Positions 7,502-15,133 of a DNA stretch of 64,000 bases are shown here, piece after piece. Every line of letters starts with the position of its first letter. The stretch's first letter is position 1. The notes beneath the pieces were generated by a model. That model searched no databases, was not told the DNA's origin, and saw only the letters and a list, made by a program, of their open reading frames with translations. Made by a program: the position numbers and the translations under genes. Origin of the DNA: PALSA-693 sp963834725 (lineage in GTDB: Bacteria > Actinomycetota > Acidimicrobiia > Acidimicrobiales > Palsa-688); the NCBI GenBank assembly GCA_963834725.1, contig CAWICN010000001.1:1426001-1490000 (forward strand). Direction: 5' to 3'.

Positions 7502-7575
7502 CGAGAGGCCCCACGCACAGCCCCCCACGCGCGCCAAGGCGGCGCCCGATCGACCGTCGCCCCGGTGTCGATGGG

Positions 7576-8424
7576 TTAGCCGCCCCGAATCGCGGCGGCA
7601 TCAAACATCGTGACCGCGTCATCTAGGGAGAGAGATATGCGAGGTTGCAGGTACCTGTGACCGCCCCCGGAGAGCCGGACCGCGGTTCCCCATGCCAAGA
7701 AGCTGATGGCATGGCTGGCGAACTCCATGGGTCCCTCGGACACGCGCACGGCCACAACCCCCTGCGCCCGTTGCTCCAGGGCCGAAGCCTGCATCCGCTC
7801 CATCGCCGCCTCCCGGGCCGCATACATCGACTCGGTAAAGTTGGTCAACTCGACATTCTGATTGGTTTGCCGCATGGCCGTGCCCGCGCTCCGGCGTGGG
7901 ACGCGGACGAACGAGGCGCCGTAGGCCAGCCCGCACGGCTCCCAGCCGGCGTTGTGCAGGAGGGCGAAGTCCCGGCCCGAGAGGTCCGAAACAAACGGGG
8001 CGCCCCGAGGCCCGGACCCTCCACTGGGCGTCACCGCCGATCCGAGCAGGACGATGTTCACCGCGTGCCGTTCGATGCTGATGCCCACCCGGACGCCCAC
8101 CACGCCCGCCCCACCCACGTGGCTGCACTCCTGCTCCAGGCGACGGGCGGCCGCCTGCATGGCCATGGTGGCCGCGTACGACGCGGCCATGATCTCGCCT
8201 GGAGCGGTCCACTGCCAGCTCCCCTGCGGAATCGAAAACACGCCGGCGCCGCACACGAGCTCGACGGGTTCCCAGCCGACCGAGTGGAGGACGAGCGCCT
8301 CGTCGATACTGAGATCGGAAGTGACGGACCGGTTTCTCCGGGAGGCGGGCGGCGCCTCACCCAGAGCGTGCACCGCGTCCCGAACCTCCTGCCGCCGGGC
8401 CTCCCAGCCGTCAGGTCCGGTCAT
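7576..8424 (-). CDS. Double YbjQ-domain (putative heavy-metal-binding domain) protein 1
   Basis: A 282-residue protein with two copies of the YbjQ-like domain. Each copy is preceded by a 'SDLS...G-W-E-P' lead-in ('VTSDLSIDEALVLHSVGWEP', 'FVSDLSGRDFALLHNAGWEP') and ends in 'GVVGVRVG...LLGSAV' or 'GVVAVRVS...LAWGTAV'. YbjQ domains form pentameric rings; the metal-binding label is a database name rather than a proven function. The ATG at 8424 overlaps the stop of the upstream gene by 4 nt, making this the last gene of a translationally coupled operon headed by pspA. Confidence 0.7.
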   Translation of the reverse strand: MTGPDGWEARRQEVRDAVHALGEAPPASRRNRSVTSDLSIDEALVLHSVGWEPVELVCGAGVFSIPQGSWQWTAPGEIMAASYAATMAMQAAARRLEQECSHVGGAGVVGVRVGISIERHAVNIVLLGSAVTPSGGSGPRGAPFVSDLSGRDFALLHNAGWEPCGLAYGASFVRVPRRSAGTAMRQTNQNVELTNFTESMYAAREAAMERMQASALEQRAQGVVAVRVSEGPMEFASHAISFLAWGTAVRLSGGGHRYLQPRISLSLDDAVTMFDAAAIRGG

Positions 8425-9314
8425 CGCATGGTCACGGTCGGAACAGGAGTCGGCAGCGGGTCCGCCGCCCTGACCCGACGCACCCGGGTCCCGCGCATGG
8501 TGCAGTTCCGCTCGAAGTCGCCCTCTCCGATCTCGTGCCACCCGACATCGAGCGTTGCCCCATGGAGGCTGTCGGAGCCAAGGGCGCTCTTGATGCGGTC
8601 GCGCGCCACCCGCCGGGCCTGCATCTCGGCGTCCGCAACCTGCACGATCTCGTCACTCGGGCTCACCGTGCCATAGGTGTCGTACGAGCCCCGGAGCAGA
8701 ATCTCGGTCGCACAAACGGCCCAGACCCGCACGGATGCCATCGCGGCGACCACCGAGATGGGGAAGAGACCGGCCTCGACCAGCTTCGCCAGGCGCTGCC
8801 CCGCCAGGTAGGAGGTCCAGATCTCCGGCGGGGGCTCGGCGCCGTCGACGACCACGGCCGTTCCGTACATGTGGAACTCCCTGATGGCCCCCTCGACCAG
8901 GTGCGACGACGAGTCGATGACGCCGACAATCCCGTGCGCGCCCGCCTCCGCCGCTTCCTCCCTCATTCGCTGGAACGCGGCGTTGTAGCCCTCCTGCCAG
9001 GTGTTGGCGACCCACGGCTGCTCCACGTTGCTTCCCCAGCTGCGGTGTTCCGCGCTCCCCACATACAGAGAGTGGGGACACCGGTAGTTGCTGAGGGTGC
9101 TTCCGAAGCTGCCTGTCCCCCAGAACGCCGAGGTCGCGTACTGCGACCCCGCCCCGTACCACGACCACTTCATGACGCAATAGCCCTGGACCAGCGCTAC
9201 CGGCCGCAATCCCATATGGAGGCAGGCCGCGAAGTCAGGGACGGTCAGCCCCGAGCTGAAGGCGGCCCGCTCGAGCCGTCCGGCCGTCTCGGGCGGCAGA
9301 TCCGTGCTCGACAT
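8421..9314 (-). CDS. Double YbjQ-domain-like protein 2 (divergent)
   Basis: A 297-residue paralogue of its neighbours. The first half keeps 'FQRMREEAAEAGAHGIVGV' and 'FHMYGTAVVV'. The second has 'TSYLAGQRLAKLVEAGLFP', 'ARRVARDRIKSALGS' and a divergent end. A Tyr/Trp/Ser-rich stretch near residues 50-85 is peculiar to this copy. Its ATG overlaps the preceding stop by one base (TGATG), and its own stop overlaps the next ATG (ATGA). The divergence suggests a specialised subunit, for example in a mixed ring (inference). Confidence 0.6.
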   Translation of the reverse strand: MSSTDLPPETAGRLERAAFSSGLTVPDFAACLHMGLRPVALVQGYCVMKWSWYGAGSQYATSAFWGTGSFGSTLSNYRCPHSLYVGSAEHRSWGSNVEQPWVANTWQEGYNAAFQRMREEAAEAGAHGIVGVIDSSSHLVEGAIREFHMYGTAVVVDGAEPPPEIWTSYLAGQRLAKLVEAGLFPISVVAAMASVRVWAVCATEILLRGSYDTYGTVSPSDEIVQVADAEMQARRVARDRIKSALGSDSLHGATLDVGWHEIGEGDFERNCTMRGTRVRRVRAADPLPTPVPTVTMR

Positions 9315-10135
9315 CAGTTGTCGAGCGAAATGACTGTCGTCGGCGTCGGCAGCGTGACGTTGTCAGTGGTCTTGACCACCGCCGTACCGAGCGACAGGAA
9401 CTCGATGGTGTGGCTACCCCACATGTGGCTCTTTTCCTCCAGCCGCACGCCCACGATTCCGGTCGCCGCGAGTCGCTCCGCCTCGTCCTGCATGCGGGTC
9501 ATGGCCAGCTCGCGCGCCTCGTAGAGCGCCTGGGTGAAGTTCGGCAGCTCCACGTTCTGGCCAACCGAGCCGAGCGTCTGGCCCAGCCCACGGTGGGCGA
9601 TGTGATAGACGCACGTGCCCATGACCAGGCCCTGAGGCACGTGACCGGTCTGCATGATGGTCCAGAAGTCCTGGCCGGACAGATCGGAGGTGAAGGGCTT
9701 GCCCAGTTTATTGCGGTACGAGAACCCGCTCTCCGCTTTGACCGCGGTGCCCATGGCAATGAACTCGGCGGCGTCCTTGCCCCACTCGTAGTAGTTGACG
9801 TCGAGGCGGACCCCGACGACGCCGTCGGCTCCAAGCTGCTCGGCTTCCTCCTCCATGCGGGTCATGGCGAGCTCGCGGGCGTTGTACATGGCCTCGGTGA
9901 GCTTGGTCAGCTCCTGCGACTTCGCCCACTTCCGGGCCTGGATCCCCGTGTGATAGATGGACGAGCCCATAACAAACCCGAGCGGGTGGAAGCCGACCTC
10001 TTTGATGAGCAGGAACTCGTTGACCGAGAGATCCGAGGTGAACAGCCCTTTCTCCAGCTCCCGGAGTCGCCGCCCGGCGTCCTTGGGCAGATCGGCGGGC
10101 TCCGACCCTTCGGTGGTCGGGTTCTCGTCTGTCAC
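9314..10135 (-). CDS. Double YbjQ-domain (putative heavy-metal-binding domain) protein 3
   Basis: A 273-residue protein, the best conserved of the three paralogues. Lead-ins 'FTSDLSVNEFLLIKEVGFHP' and 'FTSDLSGQDFWTIMQTGHVP' precede two YbjQ cores with 'NARELAMTRMEEEAEQLGAD', 'GVVGVRLDV', 'EFIAMGTAV' and 'EARELAMTRMQDEAERLAAT', 'GIVGVRLEE', 'EFLSLGTAV'. The GTG start at 10135 overlaps the upstream stop (GTGA) and has a strong AGGAGGT ribosome-binding site 6-7 nt away, the best in the operon. It may be the most highly translated member. Confidence 0.72.
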   Translation of the reverse strand: MTDENPTTEGSEPADLPKDAGRRLRELEKGLFTSDLSVNEFLLIKEVGFHPLGFVMGSSIYHTGIQARKWAKSQELTKLTEAMYNARELAMTRMEEEAEQLGADGVVGVRLDVNYYEWGKDAAEFIAMGTAVKAESGFSYRNKLGKPFTSDLSGQDFWTIMQTGHVPQGLVMGTCVYHIAHRGLGQTLGSVGQNVELPNFTQALYEARELAMTRMQDEAERLAATGIVGVRLEEKSHMWGSHTIEFLSLGTAVVKTTDNVTLPTPTTVISLDN

Positions 10136-10527
10136 GCTGGACCTCCTATCACGATGTTTTCCAGGGCCAGCCGTGCTGCCTGGCTGTGAGCGGCCTCGCC
10201 CTGCAGGCTGGCCAGCAGGCGCCGCAGCCACTCATCCATCTCGACCTGCTCGCTGCGAATACGGATGCCGCCCGACGAGTGGCCCACGCTGCAAACCACC
10301 GATGTGCCTTTCACGTCGGCGGCGAAGTCGTTTTGCCCGATGGAAGCGCGCACCGACTTGATGTCGTCGGACTTGCGCAAAAAGCCGCCCTGGCGCTCGA
10401 CCTGCAGGCGGTCACCGAGCGGTCCCGAGAGCTGGGCCACGAGGAGTTTGAGCAGGACCCGGACGTCGTGATTATCCCCGAGGATGGCAGCGACAGCCAG
10501 CTCGAGGTCGAAGGCGTCGTCGGTCAC
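10132..10527 (-). CDS. Conserved-looking 131-residue protein of unknown function in the pspA operon
   Basis: The GTG start at 10527 overlaps the stop of the upstream micro-ORF (GTGA) and its stop overlaps the next GTG. The protein is soluble, with mixed helix and strand and no signal peptide. Features are 'DHDVRVLLKLLVAQL'-like helix content near residue 20, a basic 'GGFLRKSDDIKSVRASIG' centre and a C-terminal helix 'EMDEWLRRLLASLQGEA'. I do not recognise a family. Position between PspA and the YbjQ proteins suggests an accessory role in that module; a PspA-associated domain is possible but not demonstrated. Confidence 0.6.
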   Translation of the reverse strand: MTDDAFDLELAVAAILGDNHDVRVLLKLLVAQLSGPLGDRLQVERQGGFLRKSDDIKSVRASIGQNDFAADVKGTSVVCSVGHSSGGIRIRSEQVEMDEWLRRLLASLQGEAAHSQAARLALENIVIGGPA

Positions 10528-10787
10528 TGCGCCACCATCCAGGGGACGGTGCCGCGTGGGACATCGGTTCGCTCCGCCAGGTCCCTCCCTGCCACATTGG
10601 TTCGCTCCGCCAGGTCGCTCACTGCCACATTGGTTCGCTCCGCCAGGTCGCTCACTGCCACATTGGTTCGCTCCGCCAGGTCGCTCACTGCCACATTGGT
10701 TCGCTCCGCCAGGTCGCTCACTGCCACATTGGTTCGCTCCGCCAGGTCGCTCACTGCCACATTGGTTCGCTCCGCCAGGTCGCTCAC
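10524..10787 (-). CDS. Repetitive micro-protein (11-residue repeat) coupling pspA to the next gene
   Basis: An 87-codon ORF whose GTG overlaps the pspA TGA (GTGA) and whose TGA overlaps the next GTG. It consists of six copies of an 11-residue unit (SDLAERTNVAV in register) and ends in 'RDLAERTDVPRGTVPWMVAQ'. That end matches two micro-ORFs between tldD and pmbA. Compared with those, changes in the common tail are an in-frame 3-nt indel plus mostly synonymous or conservative substitutions in this frame. No known family; whether the peptide or only its translation matters is unknown. Confidence 0.45.
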   Translation of the reverse strand: MSDLAERTNVAVSDLAERTNVAVSDLAERTNVAVSDLAERTNVAVSDLAERTNVAVSDLAERTNVAGRDLAERTDVPRGTVPWMVAQ

Positions 10788-10791
10788 TGCG
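10561..10791. repeat. Seven tandem copies of a 33-bp repeat
   Basis: Units start at 10561, 10594, 10627, 10660, 10693, 10726 and 10759. Five central units are identical; the left one carries a few substitutions and the right one a single change at the pspA stop. The period is exactly 11 codons. There is no unique spacer between units, so this is not a CRISPR array. Confidence 0.97.
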
Positions 10792-11566
10792 TCGGCTTCT
10801 GGTCCGCCTCTTCGGCCTCTTGCGCCGCGGGCAACGAAAGCTCGTGACTGCCGGCTTCGATGGCGCCCGCAGGGCCCATGCTGGCCTTGAGGGCGGCGAG
10901 CTCCTGGTCGACCGAGCCGGACGCGCCGATCTTGTCCAGCTCCTTCTGGATGTCATCGTGGCTGCCCCCGACGTCCTCCAGAACCCCCGATTCCAGCAGC
11001 TCGTCCAGGGCGCTGGATCGCGCCTGCATGCCGGCGATCTTGTCCTGCGCTCTCGTGATCGCCGCCCCCGAGTCGCTGATCGACTTGGAGATCCCCGCCA
11101 CGCCTTCATTGACCGAGGTCATCGCCTGGGCCGCCGTGTACTGCGCCTTGAGGGTCTCTTTCTGAGTGCGGAACTGAGTGACCCGGGCCTGAAGGGTCTG
11201 GAGGGTCTTACTGAGCTTCGCCTCCTCATCGACCAGCTGCTGATGCTGTGGCTCCATGGTGTCCATCTGCTGCTGGGCCGCCGCCTTGCGGTTGAGCGCC
11301 TCCCGTGCCAGATCCTCCCGACCGGCCCCGAGTGCGGCCCGGGCCTGGTCCTGCAAGTGATCGGCCGAGGCTTGCAGCTGACTCTCCTGCAACTCGATCC
11401 GCTTGCGGGACGCGGCGATCTCGACCAGCGCTCTGCGCACCTCGGTGATCTGTTCGAGCATCTTCTCGTAGGACATGTCGAGCATCTCGTCGGGCTTCTC
11501 AGCCTTGTCGAGGGCTCGATTGGCCTTCGCCTGCATGATGTCGTGAGCTCTGGAAAAAAGTCCCAT
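10784..11566 (-). CDS. pspA: PspA/IM30 family membrane-stress protein
   Basis: A 260-residue coiled-coil ESCRT-III-like protein. It begins 'MGLFSRAHDIMQAKANRALD', the N-terminal membrane-binding helix, followed by 'MLDMSYEKMLEQITEVRRAL'. Long heptad-rich helices reach to about residue 190, then comes 'SALDELLESGVLED' and an acidic C-terminus. PspA/IM30 oligomerises on damaged membranes and maintains proton-motive force. ATG 11566 is chosen for the family N-terminus and for GGAGGG 5-9 nt upstream. It heads a fully overlapping operon with the micro-protein, the 131-residue protein and three YbjQ proteins. No PspF or RsbA-type regulator is next to it. Confidence 0.92.
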   Translation of the reverse strand: MGLFSRAHDIMQAKANRALDKAEKPDEMLDMSYEKMLEQITEVRRALVEIAASRKRIELQESQLQASADHLQDQARAALGAGREDLAREALNRKAAAQQQMDTMEPQHQQLVDEEAKLSKTLQTLQARVTQFRTQKETLKAQYTAAQAMTSVNEGVAGISKSISDSGAAITRAQDKIAGMQARSSALDELLESGVLEDVGGSHDDIQKELDKIGASGSVDQELAALKASMGPAGAIEAGSHELSLPAAQEAEEADQKPTQ

Positions 11567-11738
11567 CGTCACCCTCCAAGTCGGTATCCATGGCGGCGCG
11601 CGCCGCATCCTTGCACAAAACAATGGGCGTCCGAGATCAGGTTTTGCGGCGGATCACCCAGGGGCCCGCGAACTTCCCCCATGTCGATCCGTGTCGATCG
11701 GCGCGTCGGCGCCCAGGTCCGGGCCGGGGGCCAACCGT

Positions 11739-11757
11739 CTGTGGGCAACATCCACAG
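11739..11757. other. Short hairpin in the pmbA-pspA gap
   Basis: CTGTGG and CCACAG form a 6-bp stem with loop gcaacat. It lies 22-40 bp after the pmbA stop on the minus strand, within the 212-bp gap 11567-11778 that should also hold the pspA promoter. It may be a weak terminator; no U-run follows. Confidence 0.35.
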
Positions 11758-11778
11758 GGCCAGGCGGGTCGTCTGGCG

Positions 11779-13128
11779 CTACGCGCCGCTCATCGAGACG
11801 TCGGCGATGGCGAGCGTCAACCCGGCGGCGGACGAAGGAAGCCGTTCGAGGTCGCGGCCGACGGCCACGATGCCACCGAGCATGCGCTGAATAGTCGAGG
11901 CGATGGTGAACTCGCGCACCGGCCCGGCCAGCTCGCCGCCCTTGATCAGAACGCCCTCGGCGCCAACAGAGAAATCGCCGCTGATGGGATTCACTCCCGA
12001 GTGAACGCCCGAGACGGATTGGACGAGGAGGCCGTCGCCCACCTGAGCCAGGATCTCCTCGGGTGACTGCGTCCCGGGCACGACTTTGAGCGCTCGGGCG
12101 CCAGTGCCGGGCGCGCTCTTGAAGCCGGCCCGCACCGATGACGCGGTCGAGGTCGTCCCCGCCCGGGTGGCGGAGTAGGTGTTGTAAAGGAAGGTGCGCA
12201 GCACGCCGCCCTCGATCAGCACGTTGCGGCGGGTGGCCAGACCTTCAGCGTCGAAGCGGCCGGCGCCGTAGGCCTCGGGATCGGTCGGATCGTCCACCAG
12301 GGTGAGCACTGGCACCGAGACCGCCTCGCCGATCCGATCGGCGAACAGAGAGCGCCCCTTGAGAACCGACTCCCCATCGAGGGTGCCCCCGATCACGGAC
12401 AGGAGGGTGGCCGTGATCTCGGGCTCGAACACCACAGTGAGGTGGGCTGACCGGGGCTTCACCGCGCCGAGCAGGCGGGTGGCCCGCCGGACGGCGTCGG
12501 ACGCGGCCTTGCCGAGGTCGAGGTCGGCGGGGCTGCGCCCGACCGAGTAGCCGCTACCAGTCTGGGTGTCGGCTCCCTCGCCGGCGATCGCGTAGGCCGA
12601 GAGATAGCAGGCGGTCCGCCGCGAGGAAGCCTGGATCCCGGTGCTGGTGGCCACCGCGGACTCCACCGCGGCGTCCCCCCACTCGGCGCTCTCGACGGCC
12701 CGGACCCGGGGGTCGCCGTCACGGACCGCGCGTTCCAGCTCCAGGGCCTGAGCCACCTTCTCCTCTGCCGGGAAGGCGGCCAGATCGTCGCGCCAGAGGT
12801 CGAGGTCCGCGGGGTCCACCCCATCGGGACGGGCCAGCCCGACCCACTCGTCGGGCGATGCGAACCCGGCATTGTCGCGAGCCTCGTCGAGGGTTTCGGC
12901 GATGACGTCGGCATCCAGCGATCCGGCGTACGCAAAACCCTGGCGGTTGCCGGATACCACCCGGATGCCGATCCCCCCCGACTCGGCCGAGGAGAGGGAC
13001 TCCACCTCGCCCTCGTAGACGCGGATCTCCGTTTCGCGGCCCCGCCCCACATAGGCCTCGACCTGCTCGCCGTCGCGAGCCCGGCCGGCCACCCGGACCG
13101 CGAGCTGCAGCAGGCCGGTATCGCTCAT
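11779..13128 (-). CDS. pmbA: TldE/PmbA-family metalloprotease subunit
   Basis: A 449-residue protein of the modulator-of-gyrase family. TldE partners TldD in a heterodimeric zinc protease that trims unfolded or modified peptides; TldE itself lacks the HExxxH zinc site, as here. Visible signatures are 'SGGIGIRVVSGNRQGFAYAG' near residue 50, 'VFEPEITATLLSVIGG', 'LTLVDDPTDPEAYGAGRFD', 'FLYNTYSATRAG' and 'GVNPISGDFSVGAEG'. The ATG overlaps the TAA of an upstream micro-ORF (TAATG). An ORF in the same frame extends upstream through both micro-ORFs, but the conserved start is at 13128. Confidence 0.93.
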   Translation of the reverse strand: MSDTGLLQLAVRVAGRARDGEQVEAYVGRGRETEIRVYEGEVESLSSAESGGIGIRVVSGNRQGFAYAGSLDADVIAETLDEARDNAGFASPDEWVGLARPDGVDPADLDLWRDDLAAFPAEEKVAQALELERAVRDGDPRVRAVESAEWGDAAVESAVATSTGIQASSRRTACYLSAYAIAGEGADTQTGSGYSVGRSPADLDLGKAASDAVRRATRLLGAVKPRSAHLTVVFEPEITATLLSVIGGTLDGESVLKGRSLFADRIGEAVSVPVLTLVDDPTDPEAYGAGRFDAEGLATRRNVLIEGGVLRTFLYNTYSATRAGTTSTASSVRAGFKSAPGTGARALKVVPGTQSPEEILAQVGDGLLVQSVSGVHSGVNPISGDFSVGAEGVLIKGGELAGPVREFTIASTIQRMLGGIVAVGRDLERLPSSAAGLTLAIADVSMSGA

Positions 13129-13193
13129 TACGGCACCATCCAAGGGATAGTGCCGCAACCTGCCACACCGATTCGCTCCACCAGGTCGCTCAT
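13128..13193 (-). CDS. 21-residue micro-ORF between tldD and pmbA, copy A
   Basis: Its ATG overlaps the TGA of copy B (ATGA), and its TAA overlaps the pmbA ATG (TAATG). It encodes a peptide beginning MSDLVERIGVAG and ending GTIPWMVP. Copies A and B are nearly identical at the DNA level and related to the end of the 10524-10787 ORF. The TIPWMVP tail is the best-conserved part. It could be a translated coupling cassette; function unknown. Confidence 0.45.
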   Translation of the reverse strand: MSDLVERIGVAGCGTIPWMVP

Positions 13194-13258
13194 TCCGGCA
13201 CCATCCAAGGGATAGTGACGCAACCCGCCACACCGATTCGCTCCACCAGGTCGCTCAT
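13190..13258 (-). CDS. 22-residue micro-ORF between tldD and pmbA, copy B
   Basis: Its ATG overlaps the tldD TGA (ATGA) and its TGA overlaps the ATG of copy A. It encodes MSDLVERIGVAG...TIPWMVPE, differing from copy A at a Gly-to-Val change and the stop region. Tandem placement of two such ORFs with all overlaps kept means ribosomes leaving tldD can re-initiate step by step to reach pmbA. Confidence 0.45.
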   Translation of the reverse strand: MSDLVERIGVAGCVTIPWMVPE

Positions 13259-14646
13259 CGGGCGGTACCACCGACCGTCAGGGCGCTGACGCGGAGGGTG
13301 GGTTGTCCGTCGCCGACGGGCACGCCCTGCCCCTGCTTGCCGCATGTACCCGGGGGGCCCATGGCGAAGTCGCGGCCAACGGCGTCGATGCAGCGCAACA
13401 CCTCCGGCCCGTTGCCGATCAGGTTGGCGTCGCGCAGGGGCTCGGTGATGCGGCCGTCCTCGATCAGGTAGGCCTCGGTCATCCCGAACACGAAATCGCC
13501 GGTGGCCGGATTGACCTGGCCGCCGCCGAGTTGCGCCACATACACCCCATGCGGGGTCTGGCGGACGATCTCCTCGGGGTCCTCGGAGCCGGCGAGCACA
13601 TACGTGTTGGTCATGCGCACCATCGGCAGGTGTTGATAGCTCTCCCGTCGGCCGTTCCCGGAGCTGGCCCGGCCCTCCTTGCGAGCCCGCAGCCAGTCCC
13701 ACATGTAGTCCGTGAGGATTCCGTTCTCTATCAGCACGTTCCGCCCGGCTGGGTGGCCTTCGTCGTCGATGGCCAGGGCCCCCCACTCCGGTCCCATGGT
13801 TCCGTCGTCGACGAGCGTTACCAGCGGGCTCGCCACCCTTTCACCAACTCTTCCGGTGAAAACGGACACGTCTTTCGCAATATGGTCCGCCTCGAGACCG
13901 TGCCCGCACGCCTCATGAAAGAGGACTCCGCCGCTCCCCTGCTTGATCACCACCGGCACGCTCCCCGATGGCGCCGGACGGGCGGCCAGCTTGGTGAGCG
14001 CCCGGCCGGCCGCAGCCCGGGCCAGATCCTCGACGACCAGGCGATCGAACAACTCGAATCCCACCGTGGCCCCTACCGACTCGCGTCCGGTCTGCAGTCC
14101 GGTGTCGCCACTCGCGACGCACGACACCGCGAATCGGGTCTTGACCTGATCGTCGTTGGCCAGGACGCCTTCGCTGTTGGCCACCATGACCCGGCGCCGG
14201 CTGTCCGCGTACACCGCCGACACCTGGCGTACGGCTCCCCCGGCGGCGCGGGCCGCTCCGTCCGCCCGCCGGAGCAATTCCACCTTTTCCGCCTTGGCCA
14301 CGCTCTCGGGCAGGATCGTGACCTCATTGGGGGCTGGCGCCGACACCGACTGCAACGCCACCGACCGGACACCGCCGCCGCCCTGCCGGGCAGCCGCGGC
14401 AGCAGCCTCGGCCGCGGCCCGCAAGCCTTGCTCGCTCAGGTCGCTGGTGTGGGCGAACCCGGTGGTCTCCCCTACCACCACCCGGATCCCGGCACCCCGG
14501 TCGCGGCCCGATGCCAGATCTTCGACGCGACCGTCATCCAATCGGGCGGCGCTGGCGCGCCGGTCCTCGGCGAACACCTCGGCGAACTCGCCGCCTGTGC
14601 GCAAAGCGACACCCAGCACTGTCTCGACCACCGATTCGTCGATCAA
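13255..14646 (-). CDS. tldD: TldD-family zinc metalloprotease
   Basis: A 463-residue protein. The zinc-binding HExxxH motif is present as 'FHEACGHGLEADH' near residue 243, with downstream 'TGDFVFGMTEAYLIEDGRI' and the family ending 'GTCGKQGQGVPVGDGQP'. TldD and TldE form a barrel-like heterodimer degrading small peptides, including ribosomally made peptide precursors. A TTG at 14646 preceded by AGGAG is taken as the start, because the longer reading frame overlaps the divergent thioesterase promoter and lacks family similarity. It is translationally linked to pmbA through two micro-ORFs. Confidence 0.93.
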   Translation of the reverse strand: MIDESVVETVLGVALRTGGEFAEVFAEDRRASAARLDDGRVEDLASGRDRGAGIRVVVGETTGFAHTSDLSEQGLRAAAEAAAAAARQGGGGVRSVALQSVSAPAPNEVTILPESVAKAEKVELLRRADGAARAAGGAVRQVSAVYADSRRRVMVANSEGVLANDDQVKTRFAVSCVASGDTGLQTGRESVGATVGFELFDRLVVEDLARAAAGRALTKLAARPAPSGSVPVVIKQGSGGVLFHEACGHGLEADHIAKDVSVFTGRVGERVASPLVTLVDDGTMGPEWGALAIDDEGHPAGRNVLIENGILTDYMWDWLRARKEGRASSGNGRRESYQHLPMVRMTNTYVLAGSEDPEEIVRQTPHGVYVAQLGGGQVNPATGDFVFGMTEAYLIEDGRITEPLRDANLIGNGPEVLRCIDAVGRDFAMGPPGTCGKQGQGVPVGDGQPTLRVSALTVGGTAR

Positions 14647-14701
14647 GGCGCTCTCCTGTCTGAATGGACTGACCGAGGGTACCCGCCTACGGTGAGAACT
14701 C

Positions 14702-15076
14702 GTGCTTGCCAGCGTTGGGGCCTGCGGCCACTCAGAAATGGTCGTTACGGAGGCTGATACCGCCATGGCACTCGCCACCGGCGACGTGCCGGTGCTGGCC
14801 ACGCCTCGGTTGGTTCAGCTGTGCGAGGAGGCCTCCGTGGCCGCCCTCGGGCCCATGCCAGGCGGGGAGACCACGGTCGGCCTCCGTATCGAGATCACCC
14901 ACCTGGCCCCAATCGCCGTGGGCAGCACGGTGGTCGCCACCGCCACCCTCGAGCGCACCGAAGGGCGGCGACTGGTCTTCAGCACCAGCGTCAACGACGA
15001 CCGTGGGCTGGTCGCGGCCGGGCGGGTCACCCGGGTCCTGATCGATACGGCCTCGTTCCTGGAGAAGGCCAGATAG
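14702..15076 (+). CDS. FlK-like hot-dog thioesterase
   Basis: A 124-residue single hot-dog-fold protein similar in layout to fluoroacetyl-CoA thioesterase FlK: 'LATPRLVQLCEEAS' (helix carrying the active-site region), 'PGGETTVGLRIEITHLAP', 'VATATLERTEGRRLVFS' and 'DDRGLVAAGRVTRVLID'. Substrate unknown; most family members are housekeeping acyl-CoA thioesterases. GTG at 14702 lies 8 nt after TACGGT, consistent with a leaderless transcript; ATG at 14738 is an alternative. Divergent from tldD. Confidence 0.72.
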   Translation: MLASVGACGHSEMVVTEADTAMALATGDVPVLATPRLVQLCEEASVAALGPMPGGETTVGLRIEITHLAPIAVGSTVVATATLERTEGRRLVFSTSVNDDRGLVAAGRVTRVLIDTASFLEKAR

Positions 15077-15133
15077 CAAAAAAGGGGTGGTCGAGAACCG
15101 GGCCGTGACCGGTAGTGTGGCACTTCAATCGCG

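Noticed and set aside
7403..7579. Small protein encoded by the 93-bp repeat (FNRAQIATENG-like frame)
   Set aside because: The frame shows partial similarity between the two copies but is interrupted in copy 2, and DNA-level stems with compensatory changes explain the conservation better.
10561..10791. Possible CRISPR array (33-bp repeats)
   Set aside because: Units are directly adjacent with no unique spacers, and the period equals 11 codons of an open frame; no cas genes are nearby.
11779..13233. N-terminally extended pmbA starting at 13233
   Set aside because: The extension runs in an alternative frame through the two micro-ORFs and has no family similarity; the TAATG overlap start at 13128 begins the conserved domain.
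13303..14757. 484-codon plus-strand frame opposite tldD
   Set aside because: Antisense shadow; tldD has all family motifs.
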